A program made the translations under genes and the position numbers. From assembly GCA_964398355.1 (NCBI GenBank), contig CAYNMM010000090.1, positions 1 to 36,576 on the forward strand: 36,576 nucleotides of DNA. The letters run 5' to 3'. The DNA is from WFZT01 sp964398355. Its GTDB lineage: Bacteria > Hydrothermota > Hydrothermia > B15-G9 > WFZT01. Below, one piece after another: positions 16,021-24,560 of this stretch (the first letter of the stretch is position 1; each line of letters begins with the position of its first letter). The notes beneath the pieces are model-generated. The model searched no databases and was not told the DNA's origin. It saw nothing but the letters and a program-made list of their open reading frames with translations.

Positions 16021-16060
16021 AAGTGGGGGGCCGAAGGCAGGTGCCTTCGGCCCCCCACTT
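16021..16060. terminator. Long perfect GC-rich palindrome between convergent genes
   Basis: Perfect 19-base inverted arms with 2 bases between them; the left arm begins AAGTGGGGGGCCGAAGGC. It lies between acnA (+) and the racemase gene (-) and so may end transcription from both sides. Neither side has a U-tract, so it is not a classical intrinsic terminator; it could also protect mRNA 3' ends. It shares a GGGGCCG core with the palindromes at 29243 and 31060. Confidence 0.75.
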
Positions 16061-16182
16061 CCCAACATAAAGTGAAAATTAGTCTGTAGGCTTACTGGAA
16101 TCTATCAAACAGATATTTCAGCCACTTTTAAAAGTCTTGATTTTTTTCACCTTTGCAGCGTTTTCCTCGTTTGCAAGGACAA

Positions 16183-16878
16183 CTAAGCTTTAATGGATTC
16201 CTTTAGTGCGGCTCTTGCAAGTATTCGTGTTGAGTCAAGGGTCGGTAAAGGAGATTCTTCTTCTCTAACAAGAAGTGGAATCTCCGTACAACCGAGAACT
16301 ACTGCGTCACATCCACTATTTTTTAGTTTGTTTATAATCTCATAAAATTTTTTACGTGATTCGTCTTTGAAAATCCCGTAAACAAGCTCATCAAAGATAA
16401 TTGAATTTATTAGGATTCTGTCCCTTTCGTCAGGGATTTTGTATGAAATTCCGTGTTTTTCAAAATACTCTGGATAAACTTCAGATTCCATAAGATATTT
16501 AGTTCCAAGGATCCCAACACATTTGAAGCCTTTCTCTACAGCAACTTTGGCAACTTCATCTGCTATGTGGAGCCACGGAATCGGTGATTTTTCTTTAACC
16601 ATCTTGAAAGCTCTATGTATTGTATTGTCAGGACATATTGCGAATTCTGCCCCTGTTTTTGCCACCTTTTCCGCTGATCTTATCATTAAATCTGCAACTT
16701 TTTCCCACTCATCGTTCTCAATGTACCGCATATATTCTTCAAATGAAAATCCATGCATTGTGACCTCAGGATGGTCATACTTTTTACCAATGTATCTTTC
16801 TCCTTCAATACAGATGGTTCTGTAACAAAGGGAAGCGCCTTCTGCACTACATGCAACTATTCCAATATGTTTTGGCAT
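16183..16878 (-). CDS. Aspartate/glutamate racemase family protein
   Basis: 231 residues, normal for cofactor-independent Asp/Glu/hydantoin racemases, which use two cysteines to move a proton on the alpha carbon. The C-terminal catalytic Cys is clear (C197 in LGCTEIPLLV). The N-terminal site reads CPDNTIH (82-88) rather than the classical PCNTxH, so the Cys is shifted two residues earlier with Asp in its usual place; this variant occurs in a broad subgroup of amino-acid racemases. The substrate is therefore uncertain. AAGGAG precedes the ATG. It is the last gene of the long minus-strand run, 22 bases after the outer-membrane protein gene, and faces acnA across a long palindrome. Confidence 0.82.
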   Translation of the reverse strand: MPKHIGIVACSAEGASLCYRTICIEGERYIGKKYDHPEVTMHGFSFEEYMRYIENDEWEKVADLMIRSAEKVAKTGAEFAICPDNTIHRAFKMVKEKSPIPWLHIADEVAKVAVEKGFKCVGILGTKYLMESEVYPEYFEKHGISYKIPDERDRILINSIIFDELVYGIFKDESRKKFYEIINKLKNSGCDAVVLGCTEIPLLVREEESPLPTLDSTRILARAALKESIKA

Positions 16879-16900
16879 GATTTTAACTCCTTTTTAGTTT

Positions 16901-18118
16901 TTAGAAATGCCAGTTAAACTCTACCCTCATGCTATAAGAATCCTGGGGTTTGAATTTGTTCTCTGTTTCATCATAGTAGTACGTTCTTTTTATTACGCCA
17001 AAAATAGTCATGTAAGGGTTTATTCTGTATCCAATTTCTGTAAAAAGAATGGAGCGATCGTTGATGGTAAAGACGTCCTTGATGGTCTCGATACTGTCTC
17101 TAAAATATCTCCAGTTTACAGTGAATAATGGGAACATAGTCCCTGTAGATGCATAGAGATTTAGAACGCCGCTATTTCTGACATTGTTTTTGTGAAAATA
17201 ATTTCCGTATGCCTTGAGTTTGCCAAGTGCCTCAGCATAAAGTTCTCCAAATGTTCCATCCACTTTTTCATTAATGGAATCGAGCAGAGTCTCTTTATAA
17301 AATTTGTCCACTTCATACATTGAATTGAAATAGGCAGGTATAAAGTGTTCGGATAATTGCCTTTGTTCGAGTTTTACACCGAGATCAACAATACCGAGGC
17401 CAGTGAATCTAAACAGTATTCCTTCAGCGAATCCGTGTCCATGATCAACTATCTGACCATAATCTGCGTAAATGCTTGATCTCATTATGGAGAAATGGAA
17501 CAGAGAAAACCCGGCGTCAAATCCAAATGCAGTGATTTCGTCATGTGTATCCTTTTTTTCATCGGGATCAAAATCTGAAACCAAACTTGTCCCGAACTCC
17601 AATCTTCCTGCCAGGGGGATACCATAAAAAGGTCTTGTAAATCCTCTGATACCCATAAGTCCCAGCCGCCCAAAATCACTGTTAAAGAATTCTATACCCC
17701 ACAATCTTCTGTCAATACTCATCTCCATTCCAATTTTTATGATATCTGAGCGGACCCTATTGTTGTAATTATACACAAGAAATCCGTGTCCAAGGGTAGT
17801 GTGGGTGAGAGCTCCAATCCGAACATAGAAAGGCTCCCCTTTGTATCCATATCTGACATAAGAAATTATTCTTGCATAGTCTCTTTTCGAATCCCAGTCG
17901 TCTTTCTTAATGCCGTTTTTGGGACTATAAAGAAGAGGTAAGTTGATTCCAACACCGAATTTCCCAAAATGAAGCTCTGTCATTAGATTGAAAGATATGT
18001 AAGCTTCTCCATCTATTACTGCCATCCCGAGACCACCACCTACTGAATTGGTTGTATCCGGCAAAAACTGTGCATCGAGTAATCCGATTAAGAGGAAAAG
18101 GAATAGTGTCTTTTTCAT
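16901..18118 (-). CDS. Predicted outer-membrane beta-barrel protein
   Basis: 405 residues. It has a clear signal peptide (KKTLFLFLLIGLLDA), many alternating polar/aromatic strands separated by glycine- and aspartate-rich turns, and a C-terminal aromatic residue (ends NWHF), as typical of beta-barrels inserted by the BAM complex. I do not recognise a specific family; the pattern resembles uncharacterised barrels of FCB-group bacteria. AAAAGGAGG precedes the ATG. It starts 13 bases after glgA and is followed by the racemase gene, so it belongs to the end of the minus-strand operon. A surface role related to polysaccharide export is possible but not shown. Confidence 0.75.
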   Translation of the reverse strand: MKKTLFLFLLIGLLDAQFLPDTTNSVGGGLGMAVIDGEAYISFNLMTELHFGKFGVGINLPLLYSPKNGIKKDDWDSKRDYARIISYVRYGYKGEPFYVRIGALTHTTLGHGFLVYNYNNRVRSDIIKIGMEMSIDRRLWGIEFFNSDFGRLGLMGIRGFTRPFYGIPLAGRLEFGTSLVSDFDPDEKKDTHDEITAFGFDAGFSLFHFSIMRSSIYADYGQIVDHGHGFAEGILFRFTGLGIVDLGVKLEQRQLSEHFIPAYFNSMYEVDKFYKETLLDSINEKVDGTFGELYAEALGKLKAYGNYFHKNNVRNSGVLNLYASTGTMFPLFTVNWRYFRDSIETIKDVFTINDRSILFTEIGYRINPYMTIFGVIKRTYYYDETENKFKPQDSYSMRVEFNWHF

Positions 18119-18131
18119 AATTTTCCTCCTT

Positions 18132-19598
18132 TTACATGAAAATCACTTTCTCATAAAGCTCTATGTATTCTTTCGCCGAGCTTTTCCAGGAGAAATCTCT
18201 TGTCATGGCGATTTTGACGAGCTGGTGCCAGGTATCCTGGTCACGATATATCTTGAGAGCTCTTTTGATAGCATCTATAAGGTGGGCATGAGTGTAAGTA
18301 CCGAAGCTAAACCCGTAGCCCTTCCTTTTACCCGGATCTCTCTTTAGCTTTTCGTAGGTGAAATCTTCCACTGTATCTGCAAGTCCACCCGTTTTACGAA
18401 CCACAGGTATTGTCCCATATCTCATAGCTATCATTTGTCCAAGACCACAGGGCTCATAACGTGAAGGCATAAGAAACATATCTGAACCTGCATAAATTCT
18501 CCTCGCAAGTACAGGATCAAAATCTATTCTAACGGCAAACTTATCAGGGAATTTCGTTCCAAAATCAAGAAGCAAATCCTGATAAATTTTGTCTCCAGTT
18601 CCAAGGATTACCATCTGTAAATTTAGATTTGAGAGCTCATTCATGGCATCTGAGAGAAGGTCAAAGCCTTTTTGAGCAGCAAGACGGGATACTATCCCTA
18701 TTAAAGGAGCATCAGAGTTCTCCGGCAACTTCATGTCCTTCTGTAACTGGGTTTTATTGAGAACCTTTTTGTAGTGGAAATCATTGTACGAGTAGTTGTA
18801 ATAGATGTTTTCGTCTGTCTCTGGATTCCATACGTCGTAATCTATTCCGTTCAATATGCCAAAAATATGCTCACGTTTTTTGTAAAGCACTCCTTCAAGA
18901 CCATAGCCATATTCAGGAGTCTGGATCTCTTTTGCATAAGTGGGACTAACTGTGGTTATTACATCCGAGAAAACTATCCCTCCTTTGAGGAAATTAATCT
19001 TTCCATAAAATTCAAGAGCTTCCATATTAAAGAGTGATTCTGGAAGCATAAGATCCTTCAAAAACTTTGGATCAAATATACCTTGATAAGCAAGATTATG
19101 AATTGTTATTATGGTTTTTGAATCTGTAAGGAATGGAAATAGGTCTGTGTTTTTCAAATAAACCGGTACGAGTGCAGTTTGCCAATCGTTTAGATGAATT
19201 ATTCCTGGTTTGAATTTCAATTTTTCAAGTAACCTCAAAGCAGCTACCGAAAAGAAGCCAAACCTCAGTGCATTATCCGGATAATCACCTTCCGGAGTCC
19301 CATATAGATTCTCACGGTCAAAAAATTGATCATTTTTGATGAAATAGGTGACGACCCCCTTGTACTCTTTTTTATAAACCGGTGTCCTGTAAATTACGCC
19401 GTTAAAATCAACATCCAATATAATCCCTGTATCCTCGGGGTTATGCTTTGAAACAAACTGATTGTAGTAAGGCATTGCAAGAATAATATCTATCCCAAGT
19501 TTTTTTAAACTTATGGGTAGGGTACCTGCTACATCAGCAAGACCGCCTGTCTTGGCGTATGGATATATTTCAGATGATATGTAAAAAACTTTCATCAT
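18132..19598 (-). CDS. glgA: Glycogen (starch) synthase, GT5 family
   Basis: 488 residues, full length. It transfers glucose from ADP-glucose (or UDP-glucose) to a growing alpha-1,4-glucan. The N-terminal KTGGL (16-20), in YPYAKTGGLADV, binds the sugar nucleotide. The C-terminal Rossmann domain has SRLAAQKGFDLL, GTGDK and MPSRYEPCGLGQMIAMRYGT, with the catalytic Glu region. Two Met codons open the frame; either may be used, with GGAGGG upstream. It overlaps the preceding glycosyltransferase by 4 bases (ATGA), so it is made with the rhamnose genes, an unusual setting because no glgB or glgC lies in view. One of the two nucleotidyltransferases upstream could supply its substrate, but both look like other types. 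Confidence 0.93.
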   Translation of the reverse strand: MMKVFYISSEIYPYAKTGGLADVAGTLPISLKKLGIDIILAMPYYNQFVSKHNPEDTGIILDVDFNGVIYRTPVYKKEYKGVVTYFIKNDQFFDRENLYGTPEGDYPDNALRFGFFSVAALRLLEKLKFKPGIIHLNDWQTALVPVYLKNTDLFPFLTDSKTIITIHNLAYQGIFDPKFLKDLMLPESLFNMEALEFYGKINFLKGGIVFSDVITTVSPTYAKEIQTPEYGYGLEGVLYKKREHIFGILNGIDYDVWNPETDENIYYNYSYNDFHYKKVLNKTQLQKDMKLPENSDAPLIGIVSRLAAQKGFDLLSDAMNELSNLNLQMVILGTGDKIYQDLLLDFGTKFPDKFAVRIDFDPVLARRIYAGSDMFLMPSRYEPCGLGQMIAMRYGTIPVVRKTGGLADTVEDFTYEKLKRDPGKRKGYGFSFGTYTHAHLIDAIKRALKIYRDQDTWHQLVKIAMTRDFSWKSSAKEYIELYEKVIFM

Positions 19599-20401
19599 TT
19601 ACCCTCCCTCGGATTTTTCAAGTTTAAACCGTACTTTTTAAAAAATTTAATTCCACTCACTATGTGGTAATACTTGTAAATTGAAAACAGATTTTTCGCA
19701 CTCCTTCGCTTCCATTCATGTATAGCCTTGATGTTGGGAAGATATACAACCTTCCATCCAGACTTCCACATTCTATAACACATGTCGACGTCCTCAAAGT
19801 ATAGAAAAAAATTTTTTTCGTCGAATTTACCAATCTCATTAATGGCATTTCTTCGTAAGATCATAGCTGCCCCTGTTACCCAGTCAACGTGTATGTACCC
19901 ATTTTGAATATTAAGATTCCGCATCTCATAATCCATGTTTAATATGAAATTTTTAAATATTCTATCAAAGCCAAGACCTCGAAATATCATTATCCATAAG
20001 TTTGGGAACTTTCGCGCAGAAACCTGTCTTGTACCATCAGGGTTCAGAAGCATAGGAGCTGCAATCCCAACGTCAGGATGGTTTTCCATAAACTCAACCA
20101 CATTGTCAAAAAGTCCGTTGAGTACAATTATATCAGGATTTAACAGAAAAATAAATCTACCTTTAGAATGTTTGATTCCCAGGTTGACATTATGGGCAAA
20201 ACCTTTAGGTTTTGGGTTCTTGAAAATTTGTATCTCCGGAAAAACTTTTTCGGCCACAATCGCCGCTCTGTGGGGTGGTAAATTGTCTACCAATATTATC
20301 TCAAACTTAACTTTCCAGTTTTTCTCTCTAATTGAACGCAGAAGTCTTTGAATCTCTTTCTTATGTCCATGGCTGACTGTAATTATGCTTAGATCAATCA
20401 T
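19595..20401 (-). CDS. Family 2 glycosyltransferase, rhamnosyltransferase-like
   Basis: 268 residues with a GT-A fold: IDLSIITVSHGHKKEIQRL at the N-terminus, FEIILVDNLPPH, KGFAHNVNLGIKHSKG, FLLNPDII (the metal-binding DxD-like site), GAAMILRRNAINEIGKFDE and FFLYFEDVDMCYR (acceptor/catalytic acidic residues). Enzymes of this shape commonly transfer rhamnose to O-antigen or capsule intermediates. The gene directly follows rmlD with a 4-base overlap, which supports dTDP-rhamnose as donor. No membrane segments are obvious, so it should act at the cytoplasmic face. The acceptor is unknown. Confidence 0.88.
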   Translation of the reverse strand: MIDLSIITVSHGHKKEIQRLLRSIREKNWKVKFEIILVDNLPPHRAAIVAEKVFPEIQIFKNPKPKGFAHNVNLGIKHSKGRFIFLLNPDIIVLNGLFDNVVEFMENHPDVGIAAPMLLNPDGTRQVSARKFPNLWIMIFRGLGFDRIFKNFILNMDYEMRNLNIQNGYIHVDWVTGAAMILRRNAINEIGKFDEKNFFLYFEDVDMCYRMWKSGWKVVYLPNIKAIHEWKRRSAKNLFSIYKYYHIVSGIKFFKKYGLNLKNPREGK

Positions 20402-21240
20402 CTAAGTTCCTTTGAGATGAATTCTTTAAGAGCTTCCTTCCAGTGCCTTAGTGGAGGTAGTTTCTTGCTTCCTAATGGACTCCATAAAGGCCTTCGCAGT
20501 TTTGAATCTATTTTGGTATACGAAGTTGGTATAACATGGGTTTTTAATCCTGATAACTTTATTATTTCAAGTGAATATTCATACCAGTTTGTAACGCCTG
20601 TGTTAGATACATGATAAATGCCGTAGGGGAGTCTCTTTTGAATGATTTCCCATATTCTATTTGCCACATCACCTGCAAAAGAGGGGGTCATGAAAATGTC
20701 ATTTACAACCTCTATATGATCCTCATGTTTGGCTTTATTAATGATTTTCTGAACGAAGTTCCCCTCGGGTTTTGACGTCTTCCCAAAGAGACTGGAAGTC
20801 CTGATAATGTAGCTTCGAGAATTTACCAATTTTACACCGTATTCACCAGTATATTTTGAGAGACCATAAATGTTGATAGGAGCAGGGATATCGTCCTCGT
20901 AATAATAATCTCCACGTTTTTCTCCGTTGAAAACATAATCGGTACTGATAAACACGAATATACCACTCCATTTATTGATTATTCTGGCGATTAATACAGG
21001 TATACCTGAATTCACTAACATGGCTACTTCAGGCATTTCTTCACATCTTGTTGTGTTGTGAAATGCAGCCGTATTTATTACAATTTCCGGTTGAACTTCA
21101 ATAAGAAATTGATAAAGCTTGTTTCTTTCCCTTAAATCGAAATCCTCCCTTGTCAAAGATATAATCTTGAAACCACCAGGCACTTTTTCTACAAGGGCGT
21201 TACCAAGCTGTCCATTAGCTCCAGTAATGACGACTCTCAT
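20398..21240 (-). CDS. rmlD: dTDP-4-dehydrorhamnose reductase
   Basis: 280 residues, an SDR-fold enzyme making dTDP-L-rhamnose from dTDP-4-dehydro-L-rhamnose with NAD(P)H. The N-terminal nucleotide site is GANGQLG (7-13). ISTDYVFNGEK and the catalytic YGLSK (in INIYGLSKYTGE) match RmlD, as does RTSSLFG. It overlaps rmlB by 26 bases and the next glycosyltransferase by 4 bases, so expression is strongly coupled. Any Shine-Dalgarno sequence before the ATG is weak and lies within rmlB. Confidence 0.95.
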   Translation of the reverse strand: MRVVITGANGQLGNALVEKVPGGFKIISLTREDFDLRERNKLYQFLIEVQPEIVINTAAFHNTTRCEEMPEVAMLVNSGIPVLIARIINKWSGIFVFISTDYVFNGEKRGDYYYEDDIPAPINIYGLSKYTGEYGVKLVNSRSYIIRTSSLFGKTSKPEGNFVQKIINKAKHEDHIEVVNDIFMTPSFAGDVANRIWEIIQKRLPYGIYHVSNTGVTNWYEYSLEIIKLSGLKTHVIPTSYTKIDSKLRRPLWSPLGSKKLPPLRHWKEALKEFISKELR

Positions 21241-22222
21241 TATTGTAAATTAGTTCCCAGTATGCACGAACTGCCTCGATTTTCTTATTAAGCCAGTTAA
21301 TATTGTCCAGATACCAATCAATTGTTTTCTGTAGACCGGCAGGAAATTTTACCTCAGGATTCCATCCGATCTCCTCTTTGATTTTGTCAATATTAAGGGA
21401 ATAGCGGAAATCGTGTCCAGCCCTATCCTTGACAAAGGTTATTAATTCTTCAGATTTTCCAAGTATTTTAAGAATCATTCTTACAACTTCGATATTTTTA
21501 AGTTCCTCACCACTCCCAATATTATAAATTTCACCTGGCTGTCCTTTTTCAATAATCTTTAGGATAGCGTTAACAGTGTCGGATACGTAAATCCATTCTC
21601 TCATATTTTGTCCTGTCCCATATACAGGAATAGGCTCATTCATAATTGCTTTGGCAATAACCAAAGGGATCAGTTTTTCTGGATACTGCCATGGGCCGTA
21701 ATTGTTGGACGGACGAACTGTGATTACTGGTAATCCGTAAGTCCGCATGTATGCTCTTCCAAGCATATCCGCAGCCGCTTTGCTCACTGCATAAGGAGAC
21801 CCTGGATTGAGGGGATCACTCTCCCTAAAACTGCCATCAATTCTTCGCTCACCATAAACTTCATCTGTTGAAATATTTATGAAAAGATCAACTCCACTTT
21901 CCAAAGACGCATCTAATAGATTTTGTGTACCAATAATGTTTGTCTCATAAAATTCGACGGGATTCAAAATACTCCTATCTACATGGGACTGAGCCGCAAA
22001 GTGAACTACTATTTCTGGTCCGAATTCTGAAAAAACTTTTTTAAGGGAATCTCGATCTCTAATATCAACCCTGACAAATTTTATATAATTGAGTTCATTT
22101 TTTATTCGTTCAGGATCTCCTGCATAGGTAAGGACATCGATAACCGTTATGTTGTGATCTCGGGCCTGCCTGACAAACTCACTCCCGATAAACCCAGCTC
22201 CACCAGAAACAAGGATTTTCAT
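21215..22222 (-). CDS. rmlB: dTDP-glucose 4,6-dehydratase
   Basis: 335 residues, usual length. It is an extended SDR converting dTDP-glucose to dTDP-4-keto-6-deoxyglucose. Visible motifs are GGAGFIG (7-13) for NAD, AAQSHVDRSI, ISTDEVYGE with the catalytic Asp-Glu pair, SPYAVSKAAADML with the YxxxK dyad, and RPSNNYGPWQYPEKLIP. It lies 2 bases after rmlC and overlaps rmlD by 26 bases. The C-terminal residues that overlap rmlD are not conserved in the family, so the overlap is probably an extension rather than a sequence error. Confidence 0.97.
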   Translation of the reverse strand: MKILVSGGAGFIGSEFVRQARDHNITVIDVLTYAGDPERIKNELNYIKFVRVDIRDRDSLKKVFSEFGPEIVVHFAAQSHVDRSILNPVEFYETNIIGTQNLLDASLESGVDLFINISTDEVYGERRIDGSFRESDPLNPGSPYAVSKAAADMLGRAYMRTYGLPVITVRPSNNYGPWQYPEKLIPLVIAKAIMNEPIPVYGTGQNMREWIYVSDTVNAILKIIEKGQPGEIYNIGSGEELKNIEVVRMILKILGKSEELITFVKDRAGHDFRYSLNIDKIKEEIGWNPEVKFPAGLQKTIDWYLDNINWLNKKIEAVRAYWELIYNNESRHYWS

Positions 22223-22224
22223 GA

Positions 22225-22779
22225 TTAAAATCTGAGCTCCGCTTCTCTCAATAAAGGTGCATTTCTATCTTTTTCAGAAAGGATGGGATCGTTTATAGGC
22301 CACGAAATACCAATATCTGGATCATCCCACCTGATAGCCCTGTCATGCTCTTTTGAGTATAATGCACTCACTTTGTAAACTACAATGACATCGTCAACAA
22401 GGGTTTGAAACCCATGTGCAAATCCAACAGGGATAAGTATCTGCTTATGGTTTTCCTCGTTTAAATAAACCCCAGTCCAGCGACCAAAAGTGGGACTTCC
22501 GGGCCTTATGTCAACTATGACGTCAAAAATTGCCCCTTTCACACATCTGACGAGTTTCGCTTGGGCCATAGGAGCTATCTGATAGTGTAGTCCTCTTATT
22601 GTACCTGCCTTTAATGTTTTCGACTCATTATCCTGCACGAATTCCAGATTAATACCCAAAGCCATGAAATCCTTTGAATTGTATGTCTCAGTGAAATATC
22701 CACGGTGATCTCTATGAATCTCAGGGACTATAACGAACGCACCTTTAAGGGGTAATGCAATTTTTGAGAACTTTCCCAT
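22225..22779 (-). CDS. rmlC: dTDP-4-dehydrorhamnose 3,5-epimerase
   Basis: 184 residues, a cupin-fold epimerase of the third rhamnose step. The catalytic base H65 lies in IRGLHYQ, and Y135 in VVYKVSALYSKEHDR matches the family's catalytic tyrosine. KGAIFDVIVDIRPGSPTFG and IPVGFAHGFQTL are standard family blocks. The ATG has GGAG upstream. It is sandwiched between rmlA (3-base gap) and rmlB (2-base gap). Confidence 0.97.
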   Translation of the reverse strand: MGKFSKIALPLKGAFVIVPEIHRDHRGYFTETYNSKDFMALGINLEFVQDNESKTLKAGTIRGLHYQIAPMAQAKLVRCVKGAIFDVIVDIRPGSPTFGRWTGVYLNEENHKQILIPVGFAHGFQTLVDDVIVVYKVSALYSKEHDRAIRWDDPDIGISWPINDPILSEKDRNAPLLREAELRF

Positions 22780-22782
22780 TTT

Positions 22783-23844
22783 TTAAAACTCCACTACAGA
22801 ATCGTCTCCTACAAATAATTTTTTCCTTCGTCCTCCATTCCCAATGATTTTTGACCTTTTACCTATTATAGAGCTATCAAGACCCGTCACATCTCTAATT
22901 TCCGCACCATCAAGTACGACAGAGAATTGTAACTCTGCGTTCTCAATATGGGAAAAGTTCCCGATGCTTGTGTACGGTCCAATAAAAGAATTTCGAATCA
23001 CAGCTCCGCTTCCTATTACTACAGGCCCTCTTATCTCAGAATTCTCGATAATAGCACCTTTTTCAACCTTTACTCTGCCAGAAATAATAGAGCTATCATC
23101 CACTCTACCCTCTATACTGAATTTAATCCATTCGTCAAGAACGATCCGATTTGCTTCAAGTATATCGTCCTTTTTACCTGTATCAAGCCACCACGAGTCA
23201 AGGACCTCAGCAGTCACCCTCAGTCCTGAATTTACGAGTCCCTGAATCGCCTCAGTTATCTCATACTCACCTCGCCAGGATGGAGTTAATTTTTCAATTT
23301 CATTAAAAATGGATTCTCTGAAAAAATAAGTCCCTACGAGTGCAAAATTCGATGGTGGAAACTTTGGCTTTTCAACAAGCCTGACTACATCTCCATTTTC
23401 ATTCAGGATAACAACACCAAATTGCCTTGGATTATCTACTTCTTTAATAATAATCAGTGCATCAGAGCCACTATCCTCAAATTTTTTTCTAAATTTCATA
23501 ATACCGGAGCCTATGAGATTGTCCCCAAGGTACATTACAAAAGGTTCACTTCCAAGAAATTCCCTTGAAATTAAAACTGCATGTGCAAGACCAAGAGGCG
23601 ACTCCTGCAAAATAAAAGTAAAACTTAATCTCTGAGAAGGATACATTGCCACCGAACGTTTTATCTCTTCACCAGTTTCCGGTGATATTACAATTCCGAT
23701 CTTGTCGATCCCGGCCTGGAGGATGTTATCAATAACATAATAAAGAATAGGTCGGTTGGCAATGGGAACAAGCTGTTTGGGCATACTGTATGTTACAGGT
23801 CTCAACCTCGTGCCTCTGCCACCTGACAGAATAAGGGCTTTCAT
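22783..23844 (-). CDS. rmlA: Glucose-1-phosphate thymidylyltransferase, long form
   Basis: 353 residues, longer than the roughly 290-residue classical RmlA; it matches the long type with a C-terminal left-handed beta-helix (hexapeptide-like turns such as IENSEIRGPVVIGSGAVIRN). The N-terminal GGRGTRLRPVT (8-18) is the nucleotide-binding signature; YLGDNLI and WLDTGKKDD complete the sugar-nucleotide site. It makes dTDP-glucose from dTTP and glucose-1-phosphate, the first rhamnose step. It overlaps the upstream nucleotidyltransferase by 4 bases (ATGA). The exact nucleotide used by long-form enzymes can vary, but the neighbouring rmlCBD genes support dTTP. Confidence 0.92.
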   Translation of the reverse strand: MKALILSGGRGTRLRPVTYSMPKQLVPIANRPILYYVIDNILQAGIDKIGIVISPETGEEIKRSVAMYPSQRLSFTFILQESPLGLAHAVLISREFLGSEPFVMYLGDNLIGSGIMKFRKKFEDSGSDALIIIKEVDNPRQFGVVILNENGDVVRLVEKPKFPPSNFALVGTYFFRESIFNEIEKLTPSWRGEYEITEAIQGLVNSGLRVTAEVLDSWWLDTGKKDDILEANRIVLDEWIKFSIEGRVDDSSIISGRVKVEKGAIIENSEIRGPVVIGSGAVIRNSFIGPYTSIGNFSHIENAELQFSVVLDGAEIRDVTGLDSSIIGKRSKIIGNGGRRKKLFVGDDSVVEF

Positions 23845-24560
23845 TTCAGAAGGGAGTCCTTTCTGCTTTCAAATTCATACTGTGCACGTCTCATATCCTC
23901 TTCACGACCAATGTCAAGCCAGAAACCGTTATACAGATATGCAGCAATCTTATCTCCGCTTTCTATCAGTTTCTGTACAAGATCAGGGAAGTCAAACCTT
24001 TGATCTTCTGGTATGTAATCAAGAATTGCAGGCTCAAATATGTAAACTCCCATTGATACCCAAAAATCGAATGTAGGCTTTTCTCTGTAGTTTACAATCA
24101 CATTCCCGGATAAATCAGCCACGCCAAAGTCTATATTTACGCGGCGTTTTTTAACACCAACAGTGAGAACTCCACCAGAATTAATATGGAAATCCATAAA
24201 CTCTTTGAAATCAAGGTCTGTAAGAATATCTCCATTCATAACAAGGAACGGTGAATCATTGAGCCTGTCCCTGATTAATCTAAGAGGACCTACAGTTCCA
24301 AGTGGATAAGGTTCAAATGCATAATCGATTTTCATACCGAGTTTTTCTCCTCCCCCAAAATACGCCTGTATGAGTTCCGCAAGATGTCCAACAGCGAGTA
24401 TAACTTCATTGAATCCGTAGTATTTCAACTGTCTCAGAATTATTTCGAGAATGGGATATTCTCCAACAGGCATCAATGGCTTTGGTAGTAAGGTTGTGTA
24501 AGGCTCAAGTCTTTTGCCTCTTCCACCAGCAAGAATAACGACCTTCATAGGATCCCCCAT
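23841..24560 (-). CDS. NDP-sugar pyrophosphorylase (nucleotidyltransferase)
   Basis: 239 residues, a single GT-A-like nucleotidyltransferase domain with no C-terminal helix. GGRGKRLEPYTTLLPKPLMP (12-31) is the NTP-binding loop with its activating lysine; MNGDILTDLDF holds the metal-binding Asp, and GFWLDIGREEDM ends the fold. It most resembles mannose-1-phosphate guanylyltransferase or related hexose-1-phosphate enzymes; the sugar cannot be fixed from sequence. ATG 24560 overlaps the previous stop as TAATG; ATG 24548, four codons in, with GGGGGAT before it, is an equally good start. Together with rmlA it implies two activated sugars for one polysaccharide. Confidence 0.85.
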   Translation of the reverse strand: MGDPMKVVILAGGRGKRLEPYTTLLPKPLMPVGEYPILEIILRQLKYYGFNEVILAVGHLAELIQAYFGGGEKLGMKIDYAFEPYPLGTVGPLRLIRDRLNDSPFLVMNGDILTDLDFKEFMDFHINSGGVLTVGVKKRRVNIDFGVADLSGNVIVNYREKPTFDFWVSMGVYIFEPAILDYIPEDQRFDFPDLVQKLIESGDKIAAYLYNGFWLDIGREEDMRRAQYEFESRKDSLLK

